A stretch of 64,000 nt of DNA from contig NZ_UFQB01000015.1 of assembly GCF_900496965.1 (NCBI RefSeq), positions 1 through 64,000 of the forward strand, written 5' to 3'. Below are positions 16,797 through 25,321 of the stretch, in pieces (the stretch's first letter is position 1; each line of letters opens with the position of its first letter). The position numbers were made by a program, and so were the translations under genes. Below the pieces are notes generated by a model. The model made no database searches, was not told the origin of the DNA, and saw nothing but the letters and a program-made list of their open reading frames with translations. The DNA is from Achromobacter agilis (GTDB lineage: Bacteria > Pseudomonadota > Gammaproteobacteria > Burkholderiales > Burkholderiaceae_B).

Positions 16797-18107
16797 ATGA
16801 ATAGCCCCGCCGAGCCCGCCGCCGCGCCGGCGGCCACCGAGCCCTCGACATCGCGCTCTTCATGGGGCGCGAGGGTCGGACGCGTCGTCCGCTTCACTGC
16901 CGAACGCGCCGGTGAAGAAAAACTGCTTCAGGTCGCCTCCAGCCTCACCTTCACGACCGTGCTCGCCATCGTGCCCATGCTGGCCGTGGTGCTGTCGCTG
17001 TTCACCGCCTTTCCGGTATTCCAGGAATTCCGCGTTGCGCTCGAGGATTTCCTGACCAACAGCCTGATGCCCCCGTCCGTTTCGGACAACATCATGAACT
17101 ACCTGAACCAGTTCGCGCGCCAGGCCTCCCGCCTGACCGCGATCGGCGGCGCGTTCCTGCTGGTCACCTCGCTGTTGCTGATCATGACGATCGACAAGGC
17201 GTTCAACGACATCTGGCACGTATCGCGCCAGAGGCCGCTGCGGCAGCGCGCGCTGGTGTACTGGGCGCTCATCACGCTCGGGCCGGTCGTGGCCGGCGCC
17301 AGCCTGTGGGCGACGTCGTTCGTGGCGCGCGAATCGCTGGGGCTGGTCCGGGACGTGCCGGAAATCGTCAGCGTCGCCATTTCCTTCATCCCGCTGATCC
17401 TGACCGCGCTGGGCTTTGCCGCGCTGTTCGTGGTGGTCCCGAACCGCGAAGTCCTGTGGCGCGACGCGCTGGTCGGCGGCGGCGTGACCGCCATTGCGCT
17501 GGAAATCATGAAATCGGCCTTCGCGTACTACCTGACGCGCTTCCCCACCTACACCGTCATCTATGGCGCCTTCGCCACCCTGCCGATCTTCCTGCTCTGG
17601 ATCTATCTGTCGTGGCTGGCCGTGCTGCTGGGCGCCACGCTGGCATCCAGCGCGCCGCTGATCCGTCTGGGCCGCTGGGAGATCAACCGCTACCCCGGCG
17701 CGCCCTTCGTCGACGCCCTGGACGCCCTGCGCGCCTTGCGCAAGGCGCAGGCCGCCAATCCGCCCGGATTGCCTGCCAACGTGCTGGCCTCGCAGCTGCG
17801 CCTGCACCAGGACGAATTGAACGAAGTGCTGGAAACGCTGAGCGGCATGGGGCTGGCAACGCGCACGCCCGACGAGAACTGGGTGCTTACCTGCGACGCC
17901 CGGCAGACTTCAATGGCGCCCGTGGTGGACCATTTCCTGCTGGATCGGACCCAGCCCAGGGTCCGCAACGACCCGGAAATACTGCGAGTCGCCTCGGCCG
18001 TAATTTCCCAGCAAAATACGCCCACGCTGGAAGAAGTCTGCGGAGAAGCGCAAAATACTGAAAATGGAATCGCTCCCATACTTCAATTGGAAGCGAACAA
18101 GAAATAG
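16797..18107 (+). CDS. YihY/UPF0761 family inner-membrane protein
   Basis: A 436-residue protein with a six-helix YihY domain (about residues 35-290) showing family segments such as SLTFTTVLAIVPML, YGAFATLPIFLLWIYLSW and NRYPGAPF. Homologues were once misnamed ribonuclease BN; the function is not established. The C-terminal extension (about 300-436) is soluble and looks like a small winged-helix-type domain. A DUF2069-selO operon diverges 17 nt away. The CBS-domain gene follows 38 nt downstream. Confidence 0.88.
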   Translation: MNSPAEPAAAPAATEPSTSRSSWGARVGRVVRFTAERAGEEKLLQVASSLTFTTVLAIVPMLAVVLSLFTAFPVFQEFRVALEDFLTNSLMPPSVSDNIMNYLNQFARQASRLTAIGGAFLLVTSLLLIMTIDKAFNDIWHVSRQRPLRQRALVYWALITLGPVVAGASLWATSFVARESLGLVRDVPEIVSVAISFIPLILTALGFAALFVVVPNREVLWRDALVGGGVTAIALEIMKSAFAYYLTRFPTYTVIYGAFATLPIFLLWIYLSWLAVLLGATLASSAPLIRLGRWEINRYPGAPFVDALDALRALRKAQAANPPGLPANVLASQLRLHQDELNEVLETLSGMGLATRTPDENWVLTCDARQTSMAPVVDHFLLDRTQPRVRNDPEILRVASAVISQQNTPTLEEVCGEAQNTENGIAPILQLEANKK

Positions 18108-18145
18108 TAAATAGCATTCGGGCGTAGTCCGCCCAGGAGGAACCG

Positions 18146-18604
18146 ATGTTGAAGGTCAGCGAGATTTTGCGCGTCAAGGGCGATACGCTCTATACGGCGT
18201 CGCCCGACATGCCTGTATCCCAGGCCGTACAGACAATGAGTGAACAGGATATCGGCTCGCTCGTGATCATGGAATTCGGCACGCTGACCGGCATGCTCAC
18301 CTTCCGCGAGATCATCCGCCACATGCATGCGCATGGCGGCGCCGGCGAAACCACCATCCGCTCGATCATGGACGACGCGCCGGTCAGCGTGTCGCCCAAC
18401 ACCAGCGCGGAAGAAGTGCAGCGCCTGATGCTCGAAAAGCATGCGCGCTACATCCCGGTCATGGACGGCCCCACCCTGATGGGCGTGATTTCGTTCTACG
18501 ACATGGCCCAGGCCATCGTCGCGGCCCAGCAATTCGAAAACAACATGCTGAAGGCCTACATCCGCGACTGGCCCACCGAAAGCGCCGAACCGGCCAAGTC
18601 CTGA
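18146..18604 (+). CDS. CBS-domain-pair protein
   Basis: A 152-residue protein made almost wholly of two CBS motifs (about 8-62 and 74-130), a module that binds adenosyl ligands such as AMP, ATP or SAM. No catalytic domain is attached. The ribosome binding site is strong (AGGAGG five to six nt before ATG 18146). It is the second gene after yihY, with a 38-nt gap, and probably cotranscribed. It ends convergent with dusA. The function is unknown beyond nucleotide sensing inferred from the fold. Confidence 0.85.
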   Translation: MLKVSEILRVKGDTLYTASPDMPVSQAVQTMSEQDIGSLVIMEFGTLTGMLTFREIIRHMHAHGGAGETTIRSIMDDAPVSVSPNTSAEEVQRLMLEKHARYIPVMDGPTLMGVISFYDMAQAIVAAQQFENNMLKAYIRDWPTESAEPAKS

Positions 18605-18633
18605 CCCGCCGCGCTAGCGGCGCCCGCCGCTGA

Positions 18634-19650
18634 TCATGCTCCCGCCGGCGCCGCCTCACATGCGGCGCCGCGCAGGTCAGGCGCATGCCGCTGGCTGCGC
18701 CACGCGTCATAGATGAGTTCCGGCCTATTGGCCGCCAGCAAGGCCGGATCGGACAGCATCCGGCGCCAGCGGCGCGCGCCCGACTGCCCGTTTACCAGCC
18801 CCAGCATTGGCCGCGTCATCACGCGCAGGGGCACGCCCCGCGTGACCTGGCGCGCGGCGTATGCGGTCATGGCGTCCACGACCTGCGCATCGCTGGGCAG
18901 CCGCAAGGACGGCCACAGCTGCAGGGAAACCTCCGACAACACGCGCGGCGTATGCCATGCGGCGCGGCCCAGCATGACGCCATCGAAATCGCCCGCGGCG
19001 CGCACCGATTGCTCGGCATCGGCCAGGCCGCCGTTCAGCACGAAGGTGCAATCCGGAAAGTCGCGCTTGAGCTGCTTGACCACGTCGTAGCGCAGGGGCG
19101 GGATCTCGCGGTTGTCCTTCGGCGTCAGGCCCTTGAGCACCGCATTGCGGGCATGGGCGACGAACACCCGGCATCCGGTGTCGTAGACCTTGCCGACGAA
19201 ATCCCGCACGAATTCATAGGACTCGTCGTAATCCAGCCCCAGCCGGTGCTTGACGGTAACGGGGATATCCACGGCATCCTGCATGGCCTTGATGCAATCC
19301 GCGACCAGCGCGGGCTCGGCCATCAAGCAGGCGCCGAACGCCCCCTTCTGCACCCGTTCCGAGGGGCAGCCGCAATTCAGGTTGATCTCGTCATAGCCCC
19401 ACTGCCGGCCCAGCCGGGCCGATTGAGCCAGCGCGTCCGGCTCACTGCCGCCCAGCTGCAGTGCCACGGGATGCTCGGCCTCGTCGAAATCCAGGTGACG
19501 CTCGACATTGCCATGCAGCAGCGCGCCCGTGGTAATCATTTCCGTGTACAGGCGCGCGCGCGGCGCCAGCAGCCGATGGAAATAGCGGCAGTGGCGGTCG
19601 GTCACATCGATCATCGGGGCGACGCACAGCCGCCAGTCGGGGGAGTCCAA
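18634..19650 (-). CDS. dusA: tRNA-dihydrouridine(20/20a) synthase DusA
   Basis: A 338-residue FMN enzyme that reduces uridine 20/20a in the tRNA D-loop with NADPH. Family motifs: APMIDVTDRHCR near the N terminus, the active-site segment NLNCGCPSERVQ (GCP cysteine C95) and the VKHRLGLDY motif, with length and order as in DusA rather than DusB or DusC. An in-frame TGA lies two codons before TTG 19650, so TTG is the first possible start and also fits the family N terminus. It diverges from thrB across 177 nt. Confidence 0.95.
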   Translation of the reverse strand: MDSPDWRLCVAPMIDVTDRHCRYFHRLLAPRARLYTEMITTGALLHGNVERHLDFDEAEHPVALQLGGSEPDALAQSARLGRQWGYDEINLNCGCPSERVQKGAFGACLMAEPALVADCIKAMQDAVDIPVTVKHRLGLDYDESYEFVRDFVGKVYDTGCRVFVAHARNAVLKGLTPKDNREIPPLRYDVVKQLKRDFPDCTFVLNGGLADAEQSVRAAGDFDGVMLGRAAWHTPRVLSEVSLQLWPSLRLPSDAQVVDAMTAYAARQVTRGVPLRVMTRPMLGLVNGQSGARRWRRMLSDPALLAANRPELIYDAWRSQRHAPDLRGAACEAAPAGA

Positions 19651-19827
19651 GAATCACTCTACAAAACAAGGGGATGCGGTATTTTACGGTGCTTGGCGGG
19701 ATTATGTCCGGCGGCCGGTTCCGTCCGCCCCCCGAACGCCGGAAAGGCCCGCCCGCCATGTGGTCTAAAATTGCGCCGCCGCACAGGCATGTCCAAGCGT
19801 CCGTTAACCCTTAACTCCCGCATATCA

Positions 19828-20796
19828 ATGGCCGTATTCACTCCCGTATCCGAAGACGACGCGCGCGCCCTCCTGGCGCATTTCGACCTGGGCGAGTTCG
19901 TCTCGCTGCGGGGGATTACGGCGGGTATCGAGAACACCAATTATTTCCTGTATACGACTCGCGGCGAGTATGTCCTGACGCTGTTCGAGGTCCTGACGCA
20001 GGCCCAGCTGCCGTTCTATATCGAATTGATGTACCACCTGGCCGAACGCGGCATCCCTGTGCCGCGCCCCCAGACCCTGAAGGACGGCACGCGCCTGACC
20101 ACGCTGCACGGCAAGCCCTGCGCCATCGTGTCGCGCCTGCCCGGCGGCTACGAACCCGCCCCCGGCGCCGCGCATTGCGCCCTGGCCGGCGCCACGCTGG
20201 CCCGCGCCCATCTGGCCGCCCAGGGCTTCCCGCTGCACCAGCCCAATTTGCGCGGGCTGTCGTGGTGGCTGGAAACCGCGCCCAAGGTCATGCCTTTCCT
20301 GGAACCGGCCCAGGCCCAATTGCTGAGTTCGGAGCTGGCCGCCCAGCAGGCCGCCGCGGCAACGCCGGCCTGGCGGGCGCTGCAGACCGGCCCGGCCCAC
20401 TGCGACCTTTTCCGGGACAATGTGCTGTTCGCCGGCACGTTCGAGGATCCGCTCATGGGCGGAATCATCGACTTCTATTTCGCCGGTTGCGACACCTGGC
20501 TGTTCGACGTGGCGGTCAGCGTCAACGACTGGTGCATCGAGCGGGACACGGGTGAGTTCGTCCCCGAATTGGTGGAATCCTGGCTGGGCGCCTACGCCGC
20601 CGAACGGCCCTTCACGGACGCCGAACGCGAAGTCTGGCCCCTGATGCTGCGCGCGGCCGCGCTGCGTTTCTGGATATCGCGCCTGTACGACTTTTTCGTG
20701 CCCCGGCCGGCCCAGACCCTCAAGCCGCATGACCCACGACACTTCGAAAGAGTGTTGCAGGCACGCCACCGCCCGGGGCTGCCCATATTGCCGTAA
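19828..20796 (+). CDS. thrB: Homoserine kinase (HSK2 type)
   Basis: A 322-residue kinase of the aminoglycoside-phosphotransferase-like fold that phosphorylates L-homoserine in threonine synthesis. It shows the N-terminal segment GITAGIENTNYFLYTT, the catalytic loop HCDLFRDNVLF and the metal-binding IIDFYFAG, as in betaproteobacterial and Pseudomonas ThrB. The start at ATG 19828 (MAVFTPVS) matches the family; the frame is open much further upstream only because it runs antisense through dusA. It is followed by a BPSS1780-family gene, a usual partner in Burkholderiales. Confidence 0.95.
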   Translation: MAVFTPVSEDDARALLAHFDLGEFVSLRGITAGIENTNYFLYTTRGEYVLTLFEVLTQAQLPFYIELMYHLAERGIPVPRPQTLKDGTRLTTLHGKPCAIVSRLPGGYEPAPGAAHCALAGATLARAHLAAQGFPLHQPNLRGLSWWLETAPKVMPFLEPAQAQLLSSELAAQQAAAATPAWRALQTGPAHCDLFRDNVLFAGTFEDPLMGGIIDFYFAGCDTWLFDVAVSVNDWCIERDTGEFVPELVESWLGAYAAERPFTDAEREVWPLMLRAAALRFWISRLYDFFVPRPAQTLKPHDPRHFERVLQARHRPGLPILP

Positions 20797-20860
20797 CCGT
20801 CGTGCCCCCCATAATGGCATATAGCGTCCCTTTTTGAGAGATTCCCCCTTCTAGAGAGCC

Positions 20861-21664
20861 ATGCAAGCAGCATTCCTTCCCGCGGCATCCGGCTGGCAAT
20901 GGGTTCGAGACGGCTTCCGTCTGTTCCGCAAGCAACCCCTGGCCATGTTCACCTGGGCCATGGCCATCAGCCTACTGGTCATTTTCGCCACCGCGACGCC
21001 GCCCATCGGGCCGATCCTGGTCGTGGCGCTGATGCCCATCATCACCCTGATGACTTTGTCCGCATGCAAGCATGTCGAGGCGGACCGCGTCATGCTGCCC
21101 TCGATGTGGGCCAAACCGCTCAAGCAGCCCGGCGTCTTCAGAAAGCTGTTCCTGATGGGGCTGCTGTATGCCGCGCTGTGCATGGTGGCCGGCCTCGTCA
21201 TTTTCCTGCCGTTCACCGACGCAATGGTCGAGGGGATGCGCATCGCCTCCGTCGAGAAAAGCATGGAGCCGATCCTGTCGGCGATGGCCGTTCCTCTCAC
21301 GCTGTTCGCCATCGTCTACGTCGTGATCGCGGCCCTCTTCTGGCACGCGCCCGTTCTGGTCGCCTGGCACGGGCTGCGCCTGGTCCAGGCGTTGTTCTTC
21401 TCCGGCATCGCCTGCTGGCGCAACAAATTGCCGTTCCTGGTCTACGGCGCCACCTGGGTTCTGGTATTCCTGTTCATCGACCTCTGCGCCGGCCTGCTGG
21501 TGGCCATCGGCCTGTCTCCGCAGTTCGCGGGCACGCTGCAGATCCCGTTCAATATCGCCGCGGGCGGCGTGCTGTATTGCAGCTTCTACCCCGCCTATAC
21601 CTCCGTATTCGGCATCGAAAACACCGGCGCGCATCTCGACGACGGCAACGGCGCGCAAGCATAA
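20861..21664 (+). CDS. BPSS1780-family membrane protein
   Basis: A 267-residue integral membrane protein with about six hydrophobic helices and the family N-terminal segment AASGWQWVRDGFRLFRKQP. Members occur in betaproteobacteria, commonly next to homoserine kinase, as here (64 nt gap). No function is established. The 3' end overlaps, on the other strand, the reading frame of the DUF192 gene that closes the pilus operon. Confidence 0.85.
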   Translation: MQAAFLPAASGWQWVRDGFRLFRKQPLAMFTWAMAISLLVIFATATPPIGPILVVALMPIITLMTLSACKHVEADRVMLPSMWAKPLKQPGVFRKLFLMGLLYAALCMVAGLVIFLPFTDAMVEGMRIASVEKSMEPILSAMAVPLTLFAIVYVVIAALFWHAPVLVAWHGLRLVQALFFSGIACWRNKLPFLVYGATWVLVFLFIDLCAGLLVAIGLSPQFAGTLQIPFNIAAGGVLYCSFYPAYTSVFGIENTGAHLDDGNGAQA

Positions 21665-21904
21665 AGCCACCCGCCAGGGCGCCAGCGCCCTGCGCACCCC
21701 CACCACCCTGCCTGCCGCCGAGACGAACGCCACGTCGATGGCATGGCGCATGCCGAAGGTATGCACGGCGGCGCAAGGCGCCAGCAAGATGCCCGAACGC
21801 GGCCCCGGCGGCGGCCTGCCCAGCAGCCCCCGCATCCGGCCGCGCCAGCGCGTGACCTTCAATAACCGGAGGCGGCCCCACGGCAAAGGCGCGCGGCCGC
21901 TCAT
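20972..21904 (-). CDS. DUF192 protein at the end of the pilus operon; 3' end uncertain
   Basis: The first ~100 codons (about 21604-21904) match DUF192: RMRGLLGR, then LLAPCAAVHTFGMRHAIDVAFV, then LAPWRVALCLRAVAVVEMRAG. The ATG overlaps the tadC stop (ATGA), so the start is well supported. DUF192 proteins normally stop about 12-15 residues after this last motif, but here the frame stays open antisense through the BPSS1780 gene to 20972, giving 310 codons. The extra ~200 residues are low in complexity, rich in Arg, Gln, Asp and Gly, and look like an antisense shadow. Either the native stop was lost or a sequencing frameshift hides a stop near 21602. The domain is certain; the real C terminus is not. 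Confidence 0.55.
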   Translation of the reverse strand: MSGRAPLPWGRLRLLKVTRWRGRMRGLLGRPPPGPRSGILLAPCAAVHTFGMRHAIDVAFVSAAGRVVGVRRALAPWRVALCLRAVAVVEMRAGVFDAEYGGIGGVEAAIQHAARGDIERDLQRARELRRQADGHQQAGAEVDEQEYQNPGGAVDQERQFVAPAGDAGEEQRLDQAQPVPGDQNGRVPEEGRDHDVDDGEQRERNGHRRQDRLHAFLDGGDAHPLDHCVGERQENDEAGHHAQRGIQQPHQEQLSEDAGLLERFGPHRGQHDAVRLDMLACGQSHQGDDGHQRHDQDRPDGRRRGGENDQ

Positions 21905-22773
21905 TGCACGCTCTGCAGCAACTGAACCGCGATCGGGAAGGCCAGCACGATGAACGTGCACGGGAAAATGCAGCCGATCAGGGGCAGCAGCATTTTGACC
22001 GGCGCCTGCATCGCCAGTTGCTCCGCCCGCACGTGGCGATCGCTGCGGCACTGCGCCGCCTGCGCCCGCAGCACCGGACCCAGACTGATCCCCAGCGCCT
22101 CGGCCTGTGCCACGGCGGCGGCCCAGTTGCGCGCAAGCGGGCTGTTGCTGCGTTCCGCCAAGGCCTTGATCGCCGCGCCGCGCGAGACACCCGCCCGCAT
22201 CTCCGCCAAGGCGTCCGCCAACGCATCGCGCAAGACACCGGGCGGCCCGCTCTGCGCTGCCAATTGCAGGGCCCCCTGCACGCTCAGCCCCGCTTCGACG
22301 CACAGTGTCATCATGTCCAACACGAAGGGCAGATCGCGTTCGATGCCGCGGCGCCGCTGCCGGCCGAGATCCCGAAGCCACAGCCCCGGCGCGGCGGCGG
22401 CGGCCAACGCAGCCGCCGCCGCCCAAGCGCCCCACTCCCAAGGCTGCGCCTGCGTCATGGCGATGGCGCACGCCGCCGTCACCCCGGCCGCCGCCACGGC
22501 CGCGCTCCAGCACAGCGCCGCCAGATGGGCATAGCCGATGCCGGCGGGCAGTGATGCCTGCTCGATGGCGCGAGTCAGGCGCAGGCGCCAGCGCCACGAG
22601 CACAAAGGGCCCGCCAGCGGCGCCACGGCCGACACCCATGGCCAGGCCGCCCGCCACCACCAGGGCAGCGCCCCGGAAGCCCCCTGGTTTTCCAGCAATA
22701 GCGGCTGCAGCGCCACCCACGCCAGCCAGCTCGCGCCGAGCCCGGCGGCCAACAGCCCCAGATACAGCCACAC
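21901..22773 (-). CDS. tadC: TadC-type pilus assembly membrane protein
   Basis: A 290-residue inner-membrane protein of the T2SSF/GspF family: hydrophobic N-terminal helices, a cytoplasmic F domain (about 145-255, with RDLPFVLDMMTLCVEAGLS) and a C-terminal helix pair. With TadB it forms the membrane platform on which the CpaF ATPase acts. It starts with GTG 22773, preceded by GGGAGAA at six nt. The stop overlaps the DUF192 start. Confidence 0.9.
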   Translation of the reverse strand: MWLYLGLLAAGLGASWLAWVALQPLLLENQGASGALPWWWRAAWPWVSAVAPLAGPLCSWRWRLRLTRAIEQASLPAGIGYAHLAALCWSAAVAAAGVTAACAIAMTQAQPWEWGAWAAAAALAAAAAPGLWLRDLGRQRRRGIERDLPFVLDMMTLCVEAGLSVQGALQLAAQSGPPGVLRDALADALAEMRAGVSRGAAIKALAERSNSPLARNWAAAVAQAEALGISLGPVLRAQAAQCRSDRHVRAEQLAMQAPVKMLLPLIGCIFPCTFIVLAFPIAVQLLQSVQ

Positions 22774-22786
22774 GGCAGTTCTCCCG

Positions 22787-23632
22787 TCAGATATCGATCC
22801 GGATGATGCGCCGGATCAACAGCACCCCGACGATCTCCAGCACGGCCACGACCGCCAGCACCGCCCATCCCATGGGCGTGCTCCATAGCAAACCCATGAT
22901 TTCTGGCTCCAGGCGATTCAGCACCGCCAGCAGCAGAATCGGCAGCGCGCCCACGATCCAAGCCTGCAAGCGGCCCTGCGAGGTCAATGCCAGCAGCTTC
23001 GCCTGTAATTGCAGCCTGGCGCGCAGAGTGTGGGCGATGCTCTCGAGCGCCTCGGCAAGATTGCCGCCCGTCTGCGCGGCAATGCGCATGGCGGCCACCA
23101 CCAGCGAGGTCGAATCGGCCGGCATGCGGCCGTGCAGGTTTTCCAGCGCGGCATCCCAGGGCACGCCCATGCGCTGTTCGCGCAGCATCAGCCCGAACTC
23201 CTGGGCCAACGGCGCATGGCTTTGCTCGACAACGTGGCGCAGGCCCGTTGCCAGCGCCACGCCCGCGCGCAAGGCCGACGCGAGCATCAACAGGGCCATC
23301 GGCAACTGCTGTTCGAAGCGGCGCGCGCGCCTGCGCCGCAGCGCATCGACAAGCCCGCGAGGCACGCGCGCGGCCAGCACCGCGCCTATCGCGGCCGCGA
23401 CGCCGCTGCCTGTGATGGAAAAGATCAATGCCGCAGCCAGGGCCGCGCACGCCACGGCGCCCACCCAAAGCTGGGCAGGATCGATGAACAGGAACACTTC
23501 GCTCAGCCTCAGGCCTGCCTCTTGGGTGTAGACCTCCCGGTAGCGCCGCAATGCGGGCGCAAACCAGGCCTGCGCCCGCCACGCCAGCACGACCGCACAG
23601 ACCATCGCCCCCCCTGCCGCCAGCCAGATCAT
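22787..23632 (-). CDS. tadB: TadB-type pilus assembly membrane protein
   Basis: A 281-residue T2SSF-domain protein with N-terminal and C-terminal membrane helices around a cytoplasmic domain (about 105-225, including QQLPMALLMLASALRAG and AAQTGGNLAEALE). It is the second platform protein of the Tad/Flp machinery. ATG 23632 overlaps the stop of the FHA-CpaF gene by 4 nt, and tadC starts 13 nt after its stop. Confidence 0.9.
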   Translation of the reverse strand: MIWLAAGGAMVCAVVLAWRAQAWFAPALRRYREVYTQEAGLRLSEVFLFIDPAQLWVGAVACAALAAALIFSITGSGVAAAIGAVLAARVPRGLVDALRRRRARRFEQQLPMALLMLASALRAGVALATGLRHVVEQSHAPLAQEFGLMLREQRMGVPWDAALENLHGRMPADSTSLVVAAMRIAAQTGGNLAEALESIAHTLRARLQLQAKLLALTSQGRLQAWIVGALPILLLAVLNRLEPEIMGLLWSTPMGWAVLAVVAVLEIVGVLLIRRIIRIDI

Positions 23633-25317
23633 GGCAGAGCCTGCGTAAAAGCCGATGCGCCGGCCTCCTGCCCAGCCGCGTCAGAGAACCAGGCGGCGTC
23701 AACGCCCGCGCCTCCGTCCGTCCATTCCCGGGCGAAACCAGGCAGTGCCCCGCACCCCGCGAAACCACGGTGGCGGTCATACAGGAACAAGTCCTGCAGC
23801 TGTATGCGACCGCTTTCCATGCCGGCGACCTCGGCGATCGACGTCACGACGCGCCGCCCGTCGGCCAGCCTTGCCTGCTGGATGACGATATCCACGCTGG
23901 CGGCGATGTGTTCGCGCACGGCCGCCAGCGGCAAGTCCAGGCCGGCCATCAGGATCATCGATTCCAGCCGCCCCAGGGCGTCACGCGGAGAGTTTGCATG
24001 CAAGGTCGTCAATGACCCTTCATGGCCGGTATTCATGGCGGTCAGCATGTCGAATGCCTCCGGACCACGGCATTCGCCCACGACGATCCGGTCGGGCCGC
24101 ATGCGCAACGCGTTGCGCACGAGTTCGCGAATATCGATGCGCCCGCGGCCTTCCTGGTTGGCGGGCCGCGCTTCCAGTGCGACCAGATGGTCGTGGTTCA
24201 GGCAAAGCTCCGCCGCGTCTTCAATGGTGACGACGCGCTCGCCATCCGGAATCTCGTTGGACAGGATGTTCAGCAACGTCGTCTTGCCGGAACCCGTCCC
24301 GCCGGAAACCACGAGGTTCTTGCGCATTTTCACGCAGAGCGCCAGGAATTGGGCCATGGCGCCGCTCAATGAGCCTGCCGCGATCAGATCGGGCATGCGG
24401 GGACGCTGCCGTGGGAACTTGCGTATGGTCAGGCTGGCGCCCTTCATGGCAACGGGCGGAATAATGGCGTGCACACGGGATCCGTCCGAAAGCCGGGCAT
24501 CCACCATCGGCGAACTCTCGTCGATGCGCCGGCCCAAGGGCGTTACGATGCGCTCGATCGCCCAGCGCACCGACTGCTCGCTGGTGAATGCCGCCTGATG
24601 GCGGGACAGCCTGCCGCCGCGTTCCACGTAGATCTCGTCGTAGCGATTGACCATGATCTCGGTAATGTCGTTCGCCGCCAGCAGGGGCTCCAACGGCCCC
24701 AGGCCGACCGCTTCGTCCAGCACCTCGCGGCACAGCGCCGCCCGGTCCGCGTCCGGAGGAAGATCCGCATCGGTCGCGACGATATGGGTCAGCAGGCGTT
24801 CGGCCTCGGCGCGCAGCATGCCGTCGCTCATGCCTGCCACGTCGCGCCGGCGCAAATCCAGCGCGTCAAGCAGGGCGGCATGCAGGCGCCGGCGCTCCTG
24901 CTGCTGATGCTGCGGCACCCAGGCCGGCACCGGCGTGGGCGAAAGATCCGGAACCACATCCGCCTGTACACGTCCGACGGCCGTGCCGTTGGAGGCTGGG
25001 CGCGCCTCCTCGGGAACGGACTGTTCCTCCTGCGGCAGCGAGACGCGCAGTTTGCATGGCCCGATCAGGATTTCATCGCCGGGCAGCACGGGAGCATGGC
25101 GCACCACCCGGACGCCGTTGACCATCGTGCCCGCCAGCGTGCCGAGGTCTTCCAGAACGATGCCGGCGTCTTCGCGGAGCAGACGGGCATGCTGCCGCCC
25201 CACCCGCCAGTTCGCGATGCGCAGTCCGCACTGCGCGGCCCTCCCTATCAATAGCGGCGCTGCGGCCTCCATCCGGCGCACGGCGGCGTCCTCGAAAGTC
25301 ATTTCTATGACAAGCAT
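23629..25317 (-). CDS. cpaF: CpaF/TadA secretion ATPase with N-terminal FHA domain
   Basis: A 562-residue fusion. Residues ~22-92 form a forkhead-associated domain (LIGRAAQCGLRI, GRQHARL, MVNGVRV), which in other proteins binds phosphothreonine; the usual SRxH serine is Gly here. A linker follows, then a complete CpaF-type ATPase (about 140-510) with Walker A GGTGSGKTT at 339-347, VVTIEDAAEL and the DRIVVGECRG Walker B region. It powers assembly of the pilus through TadB and TadC. The start lies 4 nt after the secretin stop. No tadZ/cpaE gene is present, and the FHA domain may replace that localisation factor, which is inference. Confidence 0.92.
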   Translation of the reverse strand: MLVIEMTFEDAAVRRMEAAAPLLIGRAAQCGLRIANWRVGRQHARLLREDAGIVLEDLGTLAGTMVNGVRVVRHAPVLPGDEILIGPCKLRVSLPQEEQSVPEEARPASNGTAVGRVQADVVPDLSPTPVPAWVPQHQQQERRRLHAALLDALDLRRRDVAGMSDGMLRAEAERLLTHIVATDADLPPDADRAALCREVLDEAVGLGPLEPLLAANDITEIMVNRYDEIYVERGGRLSRHQAAFTSEQSVRWAIERIVTPLGRRIDESSPMVDARLSDGSRVHAIIPPVAMKGASLTIRKFPRQRPRMPDLIAAGSLSGAMAQFLALCVKMRKNLVVSGGTGSGKTTLLNILSNEIPDGERVVTIEDAAELCLNHDHLVALEARPANQEGRGRIDIRELVRNALRMRPDRIVVGECRGPEAFDMLTAMNTGHEGSLTTLHANSPRDALGRLESMILMAGLDLPLAAVREHIAASVDIVIQQARLADGRRVVTSIAEVAGMESGRIQLQDLFLYDRHRGFAGCGALPGFAREWTDGGAGVDAAWFSDAAGQEAGASAFTQALP

Positions 25318-25321
25318 GGCC

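Noticed and set aside
18685-19827. N-terminal extension of homoserine kinase
   Set aside because: The frame is open only because it is antisense to dusA; family alignment puts the start at 19828.
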